This document shows, in pieces, positions 26,062 through 35,700 of a stretch of 64,000 bases of DNA (the first letter of the stretch is position 1; each line of letters starts with the position of its first letter). The notes beneath the pieces were generated by a model. That model saw nothing but the letters and a program-made list of their open reading frames with translations, did not search any database and had not been told where the DNA came from. This DNA is from Chloroflexota bacterium. GTDB taxonomy: Bacteria > Chloroflexota > Anaerolineae > Anaerolineales > Villigracilaceae. A program made the position numbers and the translations under genes. Location of the stretch: positions 124,001-188,000 of the forward strand of contig JACRPQ010000016.1 of the NCBI GenBank assembly GCA_016223135.1, written 5' to 3'.

Positions 26062-29000
26062 ATGCCAGATCCTGCCGAGCTTTTTAGCAACCCCAAACAA
26101 TATTGGGATTTCATAACTTCAACAACTGATGCTGAATTCGAAAATCAACACTTCGATCGTAAGCAAGCTGGCAACAACGGTATCGCCACTCCAAGTTCCA
26201 TCGATAAACTTCAGGATGAAATCAAAGAATGTATTTCCGCTTTCGCCAATCATGAGGGTGGGGTAATAATTGTTGGTATCTCAAAAACAGGCGACATACA
26301 TGGCATAAACCATCTTAATCCTGACCAGTTGAAAAGAATCACTTCGATCAATCAACTGCTCCGCAACCAGTCAGCAATGATCAAGTATATGGATTGCATA
26401 AATAAGCAAGGCGAATCAGAGCGAATACTTTTAATTTACGTACCCGTATCAGATGGAATATGTGAGACATTGAAATCACCGCCCGAAGCCTGGATCCGTA
26501 ACGGCGATAGATGCGAACCATTAACCGATGACCTTCGCGAATTATTGAAACGCGAGAAACGTATTGTTGAGTTTGAAAGAATGCCTTGTTGTTCTTTCGA
26601 TCCCGGTGATATAGACAAAGAAGTCCTCGCACAATTCCGTCAATCCAACACCAACTTAACTTCTTCAATAAGCGACGAGGATTTTCTTTACCAGATTGGC
26701 GCGCTGGGAAAAGACAAAAACGGACTCCATTTTACAAATGCAGGCTATTTATTTTTTGCAAGTCGTCCACAACGCATGCTATCGTGGGCACATGTACGCT
26801 TAATGCGTTTCGATGCCAAAGTAAGTGAATACAAAACCAGAGGTCTACCAACTTTCGACCGCGAATTTGATGGGCCACTCGCTCAACAAATTAGGAAGCT
26901 ACGTGTACATTTCAGGGAATCTGGTTTTTTTAAAACTTACCAAAAACGTGCTGCTGATGGGGGATTTATCGAGGAACCAGAATTTCCCACCCTTGCAGTA
27001 GATGAAGCAATCGTAAACGCCGTTGCACATCGAGATTATGGCATTCGATTACCGATAGAATGCATACTGTATAAGGATGGCTTTTTTGTAGAAAACCCCG
27101 GTCGTGTTCTTCAGCGTAGTCAACCTGTGCCAGATCATTTTAACCTCGCCCAAATAACACTTGACTCGATGCCGCGCAATTCACTTTTAATCCAATGGCT
27201 AAAAAACATGCGAGGAGATGATGGTAGGGCATTTGTGCAAGCGTTAAGTGAGGGTACCAAGCGCATGCACGAGGAAATGTCTAAATTAAACTTAACCGCG
27301 CCAGCTTATCAAACCAGTATCATTCAAACCTCTGTAATATTACTCAGCAACGCGGAGGAGCGTGAAGCTGCATATCGCGCAGCTTCAATTACAGCAGCGG
27401 CAACAGAGTTCGCCAATTTGTTTCCACTTAGGTTTACAGGAGAGAATAGTTTTGCGGTTTCTCCAAAAATCTTTCGGGGAAGAATGAAAGAACTGGAACA
27501 ATACTTAATTGATTCACTTAGTGTCAAGGGGTGGTATATAGACAGAAAAAATTTTGGAAAGATAACAGCTCACCGAAAGGGGGCAAACCTGCCCATCCCT
27601 GATAATGTCAGTTCCCTTATACAATTCTCACCAGCTTATATCTTCCAATTTAAACTTTATGGAGAGGAGATGTTCTTATGTGTGGATTACACACTTGAAG
27701 TGAAAAACAGGTCAAATGTAAGGAATTTATTGAGATTTCTAACTCCCCAAGATTTAGTTGGACGCCACGCAGTTGCCAAAACTACCCAATGGTTACGTGG
27801 GCGCATTATAAGGGTGGATTTTGAAACGACTCTTATTCGATTTGATGAAACCGAAGGTGAAGAATTTGTAGCGAGTTCGCAAGTCCTACCTGAATTGCCA
27901 ATTTCCTTGATTGAGAAAAATCTCAAATCATTAAATATTCGCTTTGACTTGTTTCGTGAAATCAAGAAATCTAGCCTATCTTTAGATCCTAACTCATCAC
28001 GTTTACGTGCGGATAAATCCATCGCTACTGTTGGCGAACTATCCAGTTCAGTATTTCCTCTATTTATAAATGATTTGACGGTAACTCTTGATAAAACCCC
28101 TTTACCATTATTTCGCGGCAGGAATGGGAGCTTGACAGTTCAATCGCTTGCAGAGCCAGTCGTGGAATTTAACAAAAAGCATGAAACTCCTGATATTCGG
28201 GATGGCATAACTCGTTATGGATCCTATGATTCGAGTCCCAAAACCATTGAATTAATTCCTATTTGTTTGGCTGCCCAACGGGAAGGGATGAAAAACTTGA
28301 TCGAAAGACTCAAGGCGGGCAAGTTCAAATATTCAGGAGCGGAACGAACATTTCACACCCGATTATCTTACAACGCTATTATCACTGTTCCGAGCACTGA
28401 CCAAATTCTGGAAGAGTGTAAGCGATTGCTCAATGAACATGATGATTGGCGTGGAGACCCCGGCATAAATCGCTTATTCTTAGTTCACACTCCGGAACAA
28501 GATTTTTCACTAGACGATGAAAAATCCCCATACTATCAAGTAAAGCGTTTTCTCCTTGAACAGGGCATCCCTTGTCAAATGGTCGATACTCCAACATTAC
28601 AGAATCCTGACTGGAAGGATCTAAATCTTGCTCTCAATATAACCGCAAAATGTGGCGTGACACCTTGGGTCTTACCTGATAGTATTCCCAATGCAGATTT
28701 CTTTATAGGCCTATCCTACACACAAAGCCACTCTAAAGGGTTGAGACGGCTATTAGGTTATTCAACCGTCTTTAATAAATTTGGCAACTGGGAATTCTAT
28801 TCTGGAAACACTGATGCCTTTTCCTATGAAGAGCGAAGTACGTTTTTCGCTCAACTTGCAGAAAATACGTTAAAACAGATAACTCAAACAAGTTCTTTAT
28901 CTGATAAGCCAAATATTTATTTTCACTATTCAGCAAAGTTTTCTAAAGACGATATCGCAGTAATTGTTTCAGCCGCCCGACGCATTCGACCACAAGGCAC

Positions 29001-29418
29001 GTATCACTTTGTCTCGATCAACTCTCACCACAATATAAGACTATACGACAACCGTCCTGAAACTGATGGCAGCATGAGCCGTGGTAGTTACGTGATAACT
29101 TCTCCAAGGCAGATTGTTATTTCAACGACTGGATATAATCCTTACCGTAAAGCAATTGGGACCCCAAAACCTCTTGAAGTTAGTATATGGGTTGAGCCAC
29201 CAAATGGTGAAAACAAACCACAAACTGATCTAAAAGCATTAGCCAACCAAATTCTTAGTTTGACAAAGCTTAATTGGTCATCAACAGACTCCCTGTGCGG
29301 CGAACCCATTACCATAAAATATGCTGGTGATATTGCCTACTTAACGGACGCGTTTCTAAGGCAATCCGAGTCCTTTAAACTTCACCAAGTGCTTGAAAAA
29401 ACGCCGTGGTTTATATAG
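26062..29418 (+). CDS. Schlafen AlbA_2 - HATPase-like - prokaryotic Argonaute fusion
   Basis: The protein has 1118 residues in three parts. Residues 20-175 are a Schlafen AlbA_2 domain (ISAFANHEGGVIIVGIS, then AWIRNGDR). Residues 205-425 are the HATPase-like region that often follows AlbA_2 (FPTLAVDEAIVNAVAHRDYG, FFVENPGRV). Residues about 440-1118 look like a long Argonaute: N/PAZ-like segments, a MID domain with the guide 5'-phosphate set Y824, K828, Q839, K863, and a PIWI domain ending NWSSTDSLCGEPITIKYAGDIAYL. The PIWI catalytic aspartates are missing: IGLS (S885) stands for GxD and HYS (955-957) for HRD, so it cannot slice. Guide-triggered activation of the N-terminal effector is the likely logic. 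It lies 90 bases after res, possibly with its own promoter. I know of no described system with this exact fusion. Confidence 0.8.
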   Translation: MPDPAELFSNPKQYWDFITSTTDAEFENQHFDRKQAGNNGIATPSSIDKLQDEIKECISAFANHEGGVIIVGISKTGDIHGINHLNPDQLKRITSINQLLRNQSAMIKYMDCINKQGESERILLIYVPVSDGICETLKSPPEAWIRNGDRCEPLTDDLRELLKREKRIVEFERMPCCSFDPGDIDKEVLAQFRQSNTNLTSSISDEDFLYQIGALGKDKNGLHFTNAGYLFFASRPQRMLSWAHVRLMRFDAKVSEYKTRGLPTFDREFDGPLAQQIRKLRVHFRESGFFKTYQKRAADGGFIEEPEFPTLAVDEAIVNAVAHRDYGIRLPIECILYKDGFFVENPGRVLQRSQPVPDHFNLAQITLDSMPRNSLLIQWLKNMRGDDGRAFVQALSEGTKRMHEEMSKLNLTAPAYQTSIIQTSVILLSNAEEREAAYRAASITAAATEFANLFPLRFTGENSFAVSPKIFRGRMKELEQYLIDSLSVKGWYIDRKNFGKITAHRKGANLPIPDNVSSLIQFSPAYIFQFKLYGEEMFLCVDYTLEVKNRSNVRNLLRFLTPQDLVGRHAVAKTTQWLRGRIIRVDFETTLIRFDETEGEEFVASSQVLPELPISLIEKNLKSLNIRFDLFREIKKSSLSLDPNSSRLRADKSIATVGELSSSVFPLFINDLTVTLDKTPLPLFRGRNGSLTVQSLAEPVVEFNKKHETPDIRDGITRYGSYDSSPKTIELIPICLAAQREGMKNLIERLKAGKFKYSGAERTFHTRLSYNAIITVPSTDQILEECKRLLNEHDDWRGDPGINRLFLVHTPEQDFSLDDEKSPYYQVKRFLLEQGIPCQMVDTPTLQNPDWKDLNLALNITAKCGVTPWVLPDSIPNADFFIGLSYTQSHSKGLRRLLGYSTVFNKFGNWEFYSGNTDAFSYEERSTFFAQLAENTLKQITQTSSLSDKPNIYFHYSAKFSKDDIAVIVSAARRIRPQGTYHFVSINSHHNIRLYDNRPETDGSMSRGSYVITSPRQIVISTTGYNPYRKAIGTPKPLEVSIWVEPPNGENKPQTDLKALANQILSLTKLNWSSTDSLCGEPITIKYAGDIAYLTDAFLRQSESFKLHQVLEKTPWFI

Positions 29419-29533
29419 CGGTTTATTTCTCAGATCAGATAAGTAACGATTATTAAGTGCATCCCCGTCCCGCCACTTTAATTAGTGCATCAGAATTATT
29501 TACCAGTTCAACAAGAACAAAGTTAAAACAAAA

Positions 29534-29564
29534 AAGCCCCTGATTTTCAACCAAATAGGGGCTT
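29534..29564 (-). terminator. Hairpin shared with the DUF6011 gene end
   Basis: AAGCCCCT (29534-29541) pairs with AGGGGCTT (29557-29564) around a 15-base loop. The minus strand continues with a T run. It is a degraded copy of the hairpin at 32204-32234. Confidence 0.6.
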
Positions 29565-29574
29565 GTTGTCTATA

Positions 29575-29690
29575 TAGAACTATACCTAACCAAATATTGT
29601 TGCAGCCGTTCATGCGAGATTACCCTTTCACTGCGATTTTCATCTAAATTATCACCATCCAAAGTCTTATAATCACATGATGAACGAAGC
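29575..29690 (-). pseudogene. Decayed 3' fragment of a second DUF6011-type gene
   Basis: Read on the minus strand, this piece encodes ERVISHERLQQYLVR, then YSSI and a stop. That is nearly the C-terminus of the intact gene at 32240 (GRVISHERLQQYLVRFRFI), followed by the same type of hairpin. Upstream the frame meets a stop and no start is seen. The rest of 29419-29828 shows no gene. The fragment and the intact copy bracket the DUF6602 and CBASS-like genes, suggesting insertion or recombination at this gene's end. Confidence 0.65.
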
Positions 29691-29828
29691 TACGACCGTA
29701 TTCCTGCGCACACCAAGAAGGTGGATCAGTCCATTCCAGTATGGGCGTATCGCCGGGAGTTGGAGTAAATCTCGAATTCAACTGTTAATACAACTAGGAG
29801 TGCCACCTCAAAGGCAGGGATAACCTTT

Positions 29829-30566
29829 ATGGAAAATCAATTGCATAAAATCGCCCATGCGTTACAAGAAACTCTGGAAGCCAGTCTTCGAGCAAGCAGT
29901 AGCGCAAATGTTCATTCTGTATCAAAAGGTGATGCTACGGAAGAGAATTGGCTCAAATTGCTTCAAAGCCATTTGCCCAAACGTTACGAAGCATCAAAGG
30001 CTTTCGTCATGGATTCAATCGGAGGCATAAGCGACCAAATAGATATAGTGGTTTATGACAGACAATATACACCTGTCTTATATAATCAGGAGCGCCAACC
30101 TTTTATTCCTGCTGAAAGCGTCTATGCAGTCTTTGAAGTAAAACCGAGCCTCAATCGTGAATATGTTATTTACGCTGGTGAAAAAGTCGCTTCTGTTCGG
30201 AAATTACTACGAACAAGCGCGCAAATCACTCATGCAGGAGGAAAATTTGAGCCACGCCCATTATTCCCAATCTTGGGCGGCATTTTAACTTATGACAGTG
30301 AGTGGAAGCCTGGTCTTGGCGATTCCCTTTTGCGTACGCTTGATGAACTTGCAGTTAATCAAAAATTAGACATAGGCTGTGCCATCACAGAAGGCGCGTT
30401 TGAGGTCGAGTACCTTGGTAAAAAAACACTATTGGCGAAAAGTGATGCATCTGTCTCACTTATAAATTTCTTCTTTCGGTTACTTGCTAAGCTTCAAAAT
30501 CTAGGAACAGTATCCGCGATTGATTACAACCAGTATATCAACGCGATTGGAGGCAACGTTCCTTAG
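29829..30566 (+). CDS. DUF6602 protein, PD-(D/E)XK nuclease-like
   Basis: The protein has 245 residues. KGDATEENWLKLLQSHLPKRY, SDQIDIVVYDRQYTP and PAESVYAVFEVKPSL match the DUF6602 pattern I know. The D72 ... E103-x-K105 spacing over beta strands is that of a PD-(D/E)XK nuclease core. It converges on the E2-like gene, and the two stop codons overlap by 4 bases (30563-30566). It could be the effector of the adjacent CBASS-like pair or an independent defence gene; its opposite orientation argues for caution. Confidence 0.65.
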   Translation: MENQLHKIAHALQETLEASLRASSSANVHSVSKGDATEENWLKLLQSHLPKRYEASKAFVMDSIGGISDQIDIVVYDRQYTPVLYNQERQPFIPAESVYAVFEVKPSLNREYVIYAGEKVASVRKLLRTSAQITHAGGKFEPRPLFPILGGILTYDSEWKPGLGDSLLRTLDELAVNQKLDIGCAITEGAFEVEYLGKKTLLAKSDASVSLINFFFRLLAKLQNLGTVSAIDYNQYINAIGGNVP

Positions 30567-30973
30567 ACTGGCGACTTATCAACACTGTGTGGCGCTTCTT
30601 CGCCAATCCATTCGCCTGTTGCCCGCCAAACTTCATAACAATATAACCATTCTGCTGTCCATACAACGAGAATGCTGGCCAATATGTTTACCCCGCGCCA
30701 AGGATGATCTTGTGGATGATATAAACACAGAGATCCATCGGGATAAATATGTTTGGAGTTAAGATGTAATTTAGGCGAAATTACATCGACTTTTGGAGCC
30801 GTATATTCCTGATAACTTACCTTAATTAGGTATTCTGGCGATTGTGGTGTCGGTTTCAATTTTCCAAGCCAATAATTCCCTTTTTTGAAAAATTGAAAGT
30901 TCGGGAATGCTACGTGCATTAATTGTTTCTGAACTACTAAAGAAACATGATGATTGTTTCTGGGAATCGACAT
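30563..30973 (-). CDS. E2-like (ubiquitin-conjugating fold) protein of a CBASS-type pair
   Basis: The protein has 136 residues. HIYPDGSLCLYHPQDHPW places C83 as in bacterial E2-like proteins (HPN..G.iCL), followed by WTAEWLYCYEVWRATGEWIGEEAPH, the tryptophan-rich end of this family. It has no E1 or JAB partner in the window, as in short type II CBASS, where a lone E2 modifies the cyclase. It starts at the stop of the CD-NTase gene (1-base overlap), so the two are one operon. Function as a cyclase-conjugating enzyme is inferred from the pair and from the cyclase's Gly-Gly end. Confidence 0.72.
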   Translation of the reverse strand: MSIPRNNHHVSLVVQKQLMHVAFPNFQFFKKGNYWLGKLKPTPQSPEYLIKVSYQEYTAPKVDVISPKLHLNSKHIYPDGSLCLYHPQDHPWRGVNILASILVVWTAEWLYCYEVWRATGEWIGEEAPHSVDKSPV

Positions 30974-32064
30974 TATCCTCCAAAATATCGGTGCTTAGGG
31001 GATTCCAAGGCTTTTTCCGACAGTGGTTTCTGTCCAGAAATATTTCCTGTTCTTGACACAAAGATGGACCCTCTGGTCAGGATTGATTTCAAAACTTCGT
31101 CCACGGTTGTTGGGAAGTATTCTTCCCCTTCATCTTCATTGAAAACTTTTTGCCAGAGTTCAATTGCTGTAGCCTCATCTTCCGTTTCTAATGCCTTTGC
31201 TGCCCAATTTTTCGACTCCTCGATCCGGCGCATAAAGGTTTCGAACTCAGCCCTTGTCCAAAATTTGGCTACGTTATTACCTAACATCGGGTCTTTGACA
31301 AGCGGTACAGCGCCATCCTTTTCAAAAGTGCCAACGTATTCTTCGTAAACTGAAACAAGAAGACTATGGAACAGTTCTCCATAGGATGAGTCTTCGATCT
31401 TAAGTTTTTTCACATCGGCATGTTTATACACCATACATTCGAGCCAGTAACTTTTCGGTCTGCGATATTTCATTCGGACATCCCGCCAATGTTTGAACAT
31501 CTTATTTAAAGGCACTATTTTTCCTTGCTGGTCTTGATTCAGGTCACTAAGCGCCTGACTGTAGCCAAGTGGATTAGATGAAATCCATTTTGACAAATCT
31601 CTGTCTGGGACTTCCAAAGGCACTGGAGAGTCACCTTCGTAAATGGACGGGACAATATCCATATCAAAATCTTTTTCGTCAATCGTGACGTGAACCAATA
31701 CGGACCTACGTTGCCGTTTTAAACTAAGTTCTGCATCCACTTTCCCGTTTTCGTCTCCGAGGGCTTTTGGCAGACCATCCAGTGCATTCACCAATAAGTT
31801 AATCGTGGCTTTTGCACTATCTTCTTTGTCCTTGTATTTTGGATCAACAAATAAGAGAATATCAACATCTTTTATTTGCTTTACGGCTGTATCACGAGCA
31901 TACGAACCAGCTAGTCTTGTATGAGGCTCGACTGTAATAATTTTGTCGCATTCCTTCAGGAAATCCCGAACTTTTGTTGGCAATTCGACTGCCAGAGAGA
32001 CTCGATCTTCTTTAGGTTGAATTCTGGTGAGTAAAGTCAAAAAGTGATCTCGCAAGCTATTCAT
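30973..32064 (-). CDS. CD-NTase (SMODS-type nucleotidyltransferase), C-terminal Gly-Gly
   Basis: The protein has 363 residues. The nucleotidyltransferase core is AGSYARDTAVKQIKDVDILLF: G53-S54, then D66 and D68, with the third metal ligand D136 in FDMDIVP. This is the cGAS/DncV-like CD-NTase layout making cyclic oligonucleotide signals. The protein ends in KHRYFGG; a C-terminal glycine is needed for E2-dependent conjugation in type II CBASS. It is followed directly by the E2-like gene. No classic effector (phospholipase, SAVED or two-helix membrane protein) is adjacent on the same strand. Confidence 0.82.
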   Translation of the reverse strand: MNSLRDHFLTLLTRIQPKEDRVSLAVELPTKVRDFLKECDKIITVEPHTRLAGSYARDTAVKQIKDVDILLFVDPKYKDKEDSAKATINLLVNALDGLPKALGDENGKVDAELSLKRQRRSVLVHVTIDEKDFDMDIVPSIYEGDSPVPLEVPDRDLSKWISSNPLGYSQALSDLNQDQQGKIVPLNKMFKHWRDVRMKYRRPKSYWLECMVYKHADVKKLKIEDSSYGELFHSLLVSVYEEYVGTFEKDGAVPLVKDPMLGNNVAKFWTRAEFETFMRRIEESKNWAAKALETEDEATAIELWQKVFNEDEGEEYFPTTVDEVLKSILTRGSIFVSRTGNISGQKPLSEKALESPKHRYFGG

Positions 32065-32203
32065 ATTTCTCTACCTTCCTGATACAAGTGAAAGACTCAT
32101 GGGTGACATAATTACATCGGCAATATATCACAAAATGACTTATATGGAAAATATGTTCTAATAAAATTCTTACACACACGCCTGGTGTTGCCTTTAAACA
32201 AAA

Positions 32204-32234
32204 AAGCCCCTGATCGGTTGAAGATCAGGGGCTT
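32204..32234 (-). terminator. Terminator after the DUF6011 gene
   Basis: A perfect 12-base stem, AAGCCCCTGATC (32204-32215) with its complement at 32223-32234, has a 7-base loop; on the minus strand it is followed by TTTTTTGTTT. Confidence 0.85.
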
Positions 32235-32239
32235 GCTTT

Positions 32240-32668
32240 CTATATGAACCTGAACCTTACCAGGTATTGTTGCAGCCTTTCATGCGAGATCACTCTTCCG
32301 CTGTAGTCTTCCCGCCACGACCCATCTTCCATTGGTGTGTACGCCAGCTGCTTTCTCGCTGGCAACACCAATCCGCATTGGAATGGCAATCTGGTCTCGA
32401 ACAAGCGTCGGCGTTCCTCTCTGCGTCTGCGGAACAACTCTCTCTTGCTCAATCCCTTCTTTGGCAATTCACCCGTGAAAAGGGGTGCTTGCATCTGGAC
32501 TAGAGTCTTATCAGAATAAGCCGTGCGAGAACTTGGTTTACTCTGGACGCGAACACGTCTTGCAGAGGCGGGCTTGATCCCCGCACACTTGGGACCCATG
32601 CCGATTGCAATGCTCAAGGGAGATTTCAATCGCCGACCGCATTTTTTACATCTTGCTTGTTTTTCCAT
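32240..32668 (-). CDS. DUF6011-like zinc-binding small protein
   Basis: The start at 32668 has GGAGG 5 bases upstream; an ATG at 32680 overlaps that site. The protein has 142 residues. The N-terminus CKKCGRRLKSPLSIAIGMGPKCAG is the short cysteine motif annotated as DUF6011 in phage and plasmid proteins. The remainder is basic and rich in Arg (about 80-100), suggesting nucleic-acid binding. A degraded copy of its 3' end lies at 29575-29690. Confidence 0.65.
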   Translation of the reverse strand: MEKQARCKKCGRRLKSPLSIAIGMGPKCAGIKPASARRVRVQSKPSSRTAYSDKTLVQMQAPLFTGELPKKGLSKRELFRRRREERRRLFETRLPFQCGLVLPARKQLAYTPMEDGSWREDYSGRVISHERLQQYLVRFRFI

Positions 32669-32689
32669 CATAACCTCCATTACAGGATA

Positions 32690-32720
32690 CAGCAGTCCGG
32701 GCTACACACCCGGACTGCTG
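32690..32720 (-). terminator. Hairpin between helicase and DUF6011 genes
   Basis: A perfect 12-base stem (32690-32701 with 32709-32720) and 7-base loop lie between the end of the helicase gene and the next start. No strong T run is present. Confidence 0.6.
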
Positions 32721-32753
32721 TCGTTTCCTGCATCAACTGTGGAATACAGGGCT

Positions 32754-35700
32754 TTAGAAAAGGGATACTTGATTTTGTGTCACCTGTCTGGAACGTACTC
32801 GGCTTGCCGACCTCCCCACCACACCTCGTTGTGTCATCCAGTCAGACCAGGAAACCGTCTTGGGCATTTCAGGGACTGGTAACGGCGCACTTGGAACTGT
32901 CGGGCAACCCATTGGCGAATTGGAAACCACTACTTCATCGGCGAACAGCGATTGCAGATCTGGAAGATCCGCCGACTCCAGCGCTTCACGTGCCAACTTC
33001 ATGAGGATGTCGCCGTCTTCTTCCGGGACGATAGCGCCCCCGACCTCGTCCCCATAAAGGAGTTGCGCTGCCTTCATTTTCTGACCCATCAATGCCAGTG
33101 CTCTTGCCTCCATCGCCTCACTGTAAACCGAGAAGATTGCCTTAACCGGTTTGGTTTGACCCAACCTCCATACCCTACGCACAGCCTGCCACAAAGTATA
33201 TAGACTATATTCGATTTCCGCGAAGACCACAGAAGAAAACGCAACCAAGTCGAGACCGGTTTCCACCAAGCGCGGATTGACGACAAGTGCATCTAGACCA
33301 ACCACCCGCTTCGCAATCCATTCCTCGCGCTTGCGTGGGTTGACACCGCTGGTCAAGACTTCCGCCCGCACTCCGCCATCTCGTAGCACTTTCAATATGC
33401 GATCTTGAATGTCGCGAGTACCCGTCTGTCGCAGATAGATCAACACCTTACGTCCCTGCTGCCGTTCGGCGCGGCAGAAATCAACCAGCCAAGATTCCTT
33501 GGGCATGGTCTCGTCATCAACCACTGCTGGTAATTCCATCAATTCCTTTCGTCGAATCACTTCTCCTTTCTGATTGACTTCATCCACCTCCACCACCTCA
33601 TCCCGGAAGGCAGAGTTTGGGCGCGCCAGTGTCCATTGCAGCCAGGTCGAGAGATAGCGTCGATTTTTGATGGCAAGGTCATACAATTTCTTCGCCATCA
33701 CACGGTATTGGCTGCTTTGCTCATCGGTCATTTCCAGTGTCACCACTTCCTCAGCATAGTGAGGCAATGCCAATCCCAAATCCTTCAAGGACAGGAATAT
33801 GGTTGTATCCAGCAGACGGTTCACGATGGCAGGAGAGATACCAGGCTTTTCCTTTGCTTGATTCTGATAACGCCGATTCCCAGTGAAACCATCCTCATCC
33901 CCATCATCCTCGGCGCGTTTGCTCTTGCGGGTCATCTCCAGTACACCATATAACCGTGCCCAGCGTTTTTCATCATTGAAGGCAAAATCCTTGCGAACGC
34001 CAGCGTTCAAGCGATGGAGCAACCAGAAGATGGACGTGCTCTTTCCTCCAAAGAAGGTGCCAGTCAGGGTCAATGCGTACTTTGTTGCCTTTACAAGTTG
34101 ATGGAAAGCCACCCCTTGATCAGTTGCCTTAGCTTGGAACTTTTGGAGTTCATCTGCAACCAATAACTTGAAGTCACCCCTGGCATGTTTGGTGATGTAA
34201 TCAGCAATCGCCCAACGGCGACCCGTGAATTGAAAGAGCGGTGTTCCACAGCTTCGCTTGCCCCATACTGGGTGACCATGTTCGTCACGTTTCAGGCGCT
34301 TCTGTTCATCCAACTCATAACCAGAGATTTCCACTTCACAGAAGCGTCGCTTATCGCCAAGGTCATCAAGTGTGGCTGCCACCTTGACGAACCCGCCCGG
34401 TAGATCAATCTGAATCGGTGAACCGCAGGTTGGACAGCAGAGAGCTTCAAACACCCGTCCGTCCTCATCATCCACAAACTTCCTGCGCACCACAGCATGC
34501 TCCCAGCCAGCACCATATTTCGCAGAAGTATGGGCTATAACGGCGACAGGTTTTTTACCAAGTTCTCCTGACCTATATAGTTGCAAGAACCTGCGCACAT
34601 CATTCACATCACCGGGATCGTCGGCATTACGACCAATGCGAGTGATTTCCATTGCCTTCGCACCAGGGATTGTTTCTTCGATTTCCCGAATCCACTTCGG
34701 AACTAGATGTGGCGGGCAGAGTACGATGGCTGGGTAGGCATCCAACAACTCCACTACACCAGAACCAATGGTTGTGTTATGGGTGACGATATACTCATCG
34801 GTCACATAAAGCTGGTTTTCGCTATCCAGCATGATGCACTGGGCGGAGTCCTGCCTAACGTGCTCAATTTTCACGATGGAACGATGTGGCTCATATTTCC
34901 CTGATGGGTGATAAGCATTTGCTTTTCTTGACAGACGGAACGGAGCAATGTCCGATGGTAATTTTATGTAAAGACGATAGGCAAGTCTTCCATTCTTTCT
35001 TTCTCCGTTATGTGTGTAAAATGGATATTTTAAATTAGCGGACACCGTGCCGCCAAGCGATTGGACTAGTTCCTTTACTCCTTTTGCCAATTCCAGAGAG
35101 GTGGTTACGTAATCCACACCATAGACGTGTGCTACTGACCCATCAGTATCTAATAACCCTTGAAGCAAGGCTAAACGATCCGCCTTATCTGAATACAGAT
35201 ACTCATTCGGAATAAACTTATCGTAAGATCTGTGCCCCATTAGACCCAGGCTTCTAATCTGATCGAGCAGGGGATTTCCGGTTTTTGCACGTCCTACTGA
35301 CAGCCTCCAACCGTATTTAGTACGACCAGATATTAGCCGAACAGGATGGGGCAGGTATTCGCTCACGTACTCCAGCAATTCGTCGTCAGCAGATGATAAT
35401 AGGATCGAGTCCCCTGATAACCCACCATCGCCTAAAAGCACGCCAACTAGATATGGATGAATCGGTAGAGATCTTTTCTGGAATTCAATGGGCTTAACCA
35501 TTGGAATAAAGACTTGATAGTTTCCAGAATTTGAATGCGCAAGTGGTTCATCCATGATTTGATACAGGGGTTTCACATATCTCGGTTTTCCTTTCCATTT
35601 CCTGAGCGGTGAGTAAACTTCCCAGAGATGTTCGGCAGTACATTCTGCAAAACTACCATCGCTAAAAGTTACCCGGTAAATATCCATCACTCCCTGGGGA

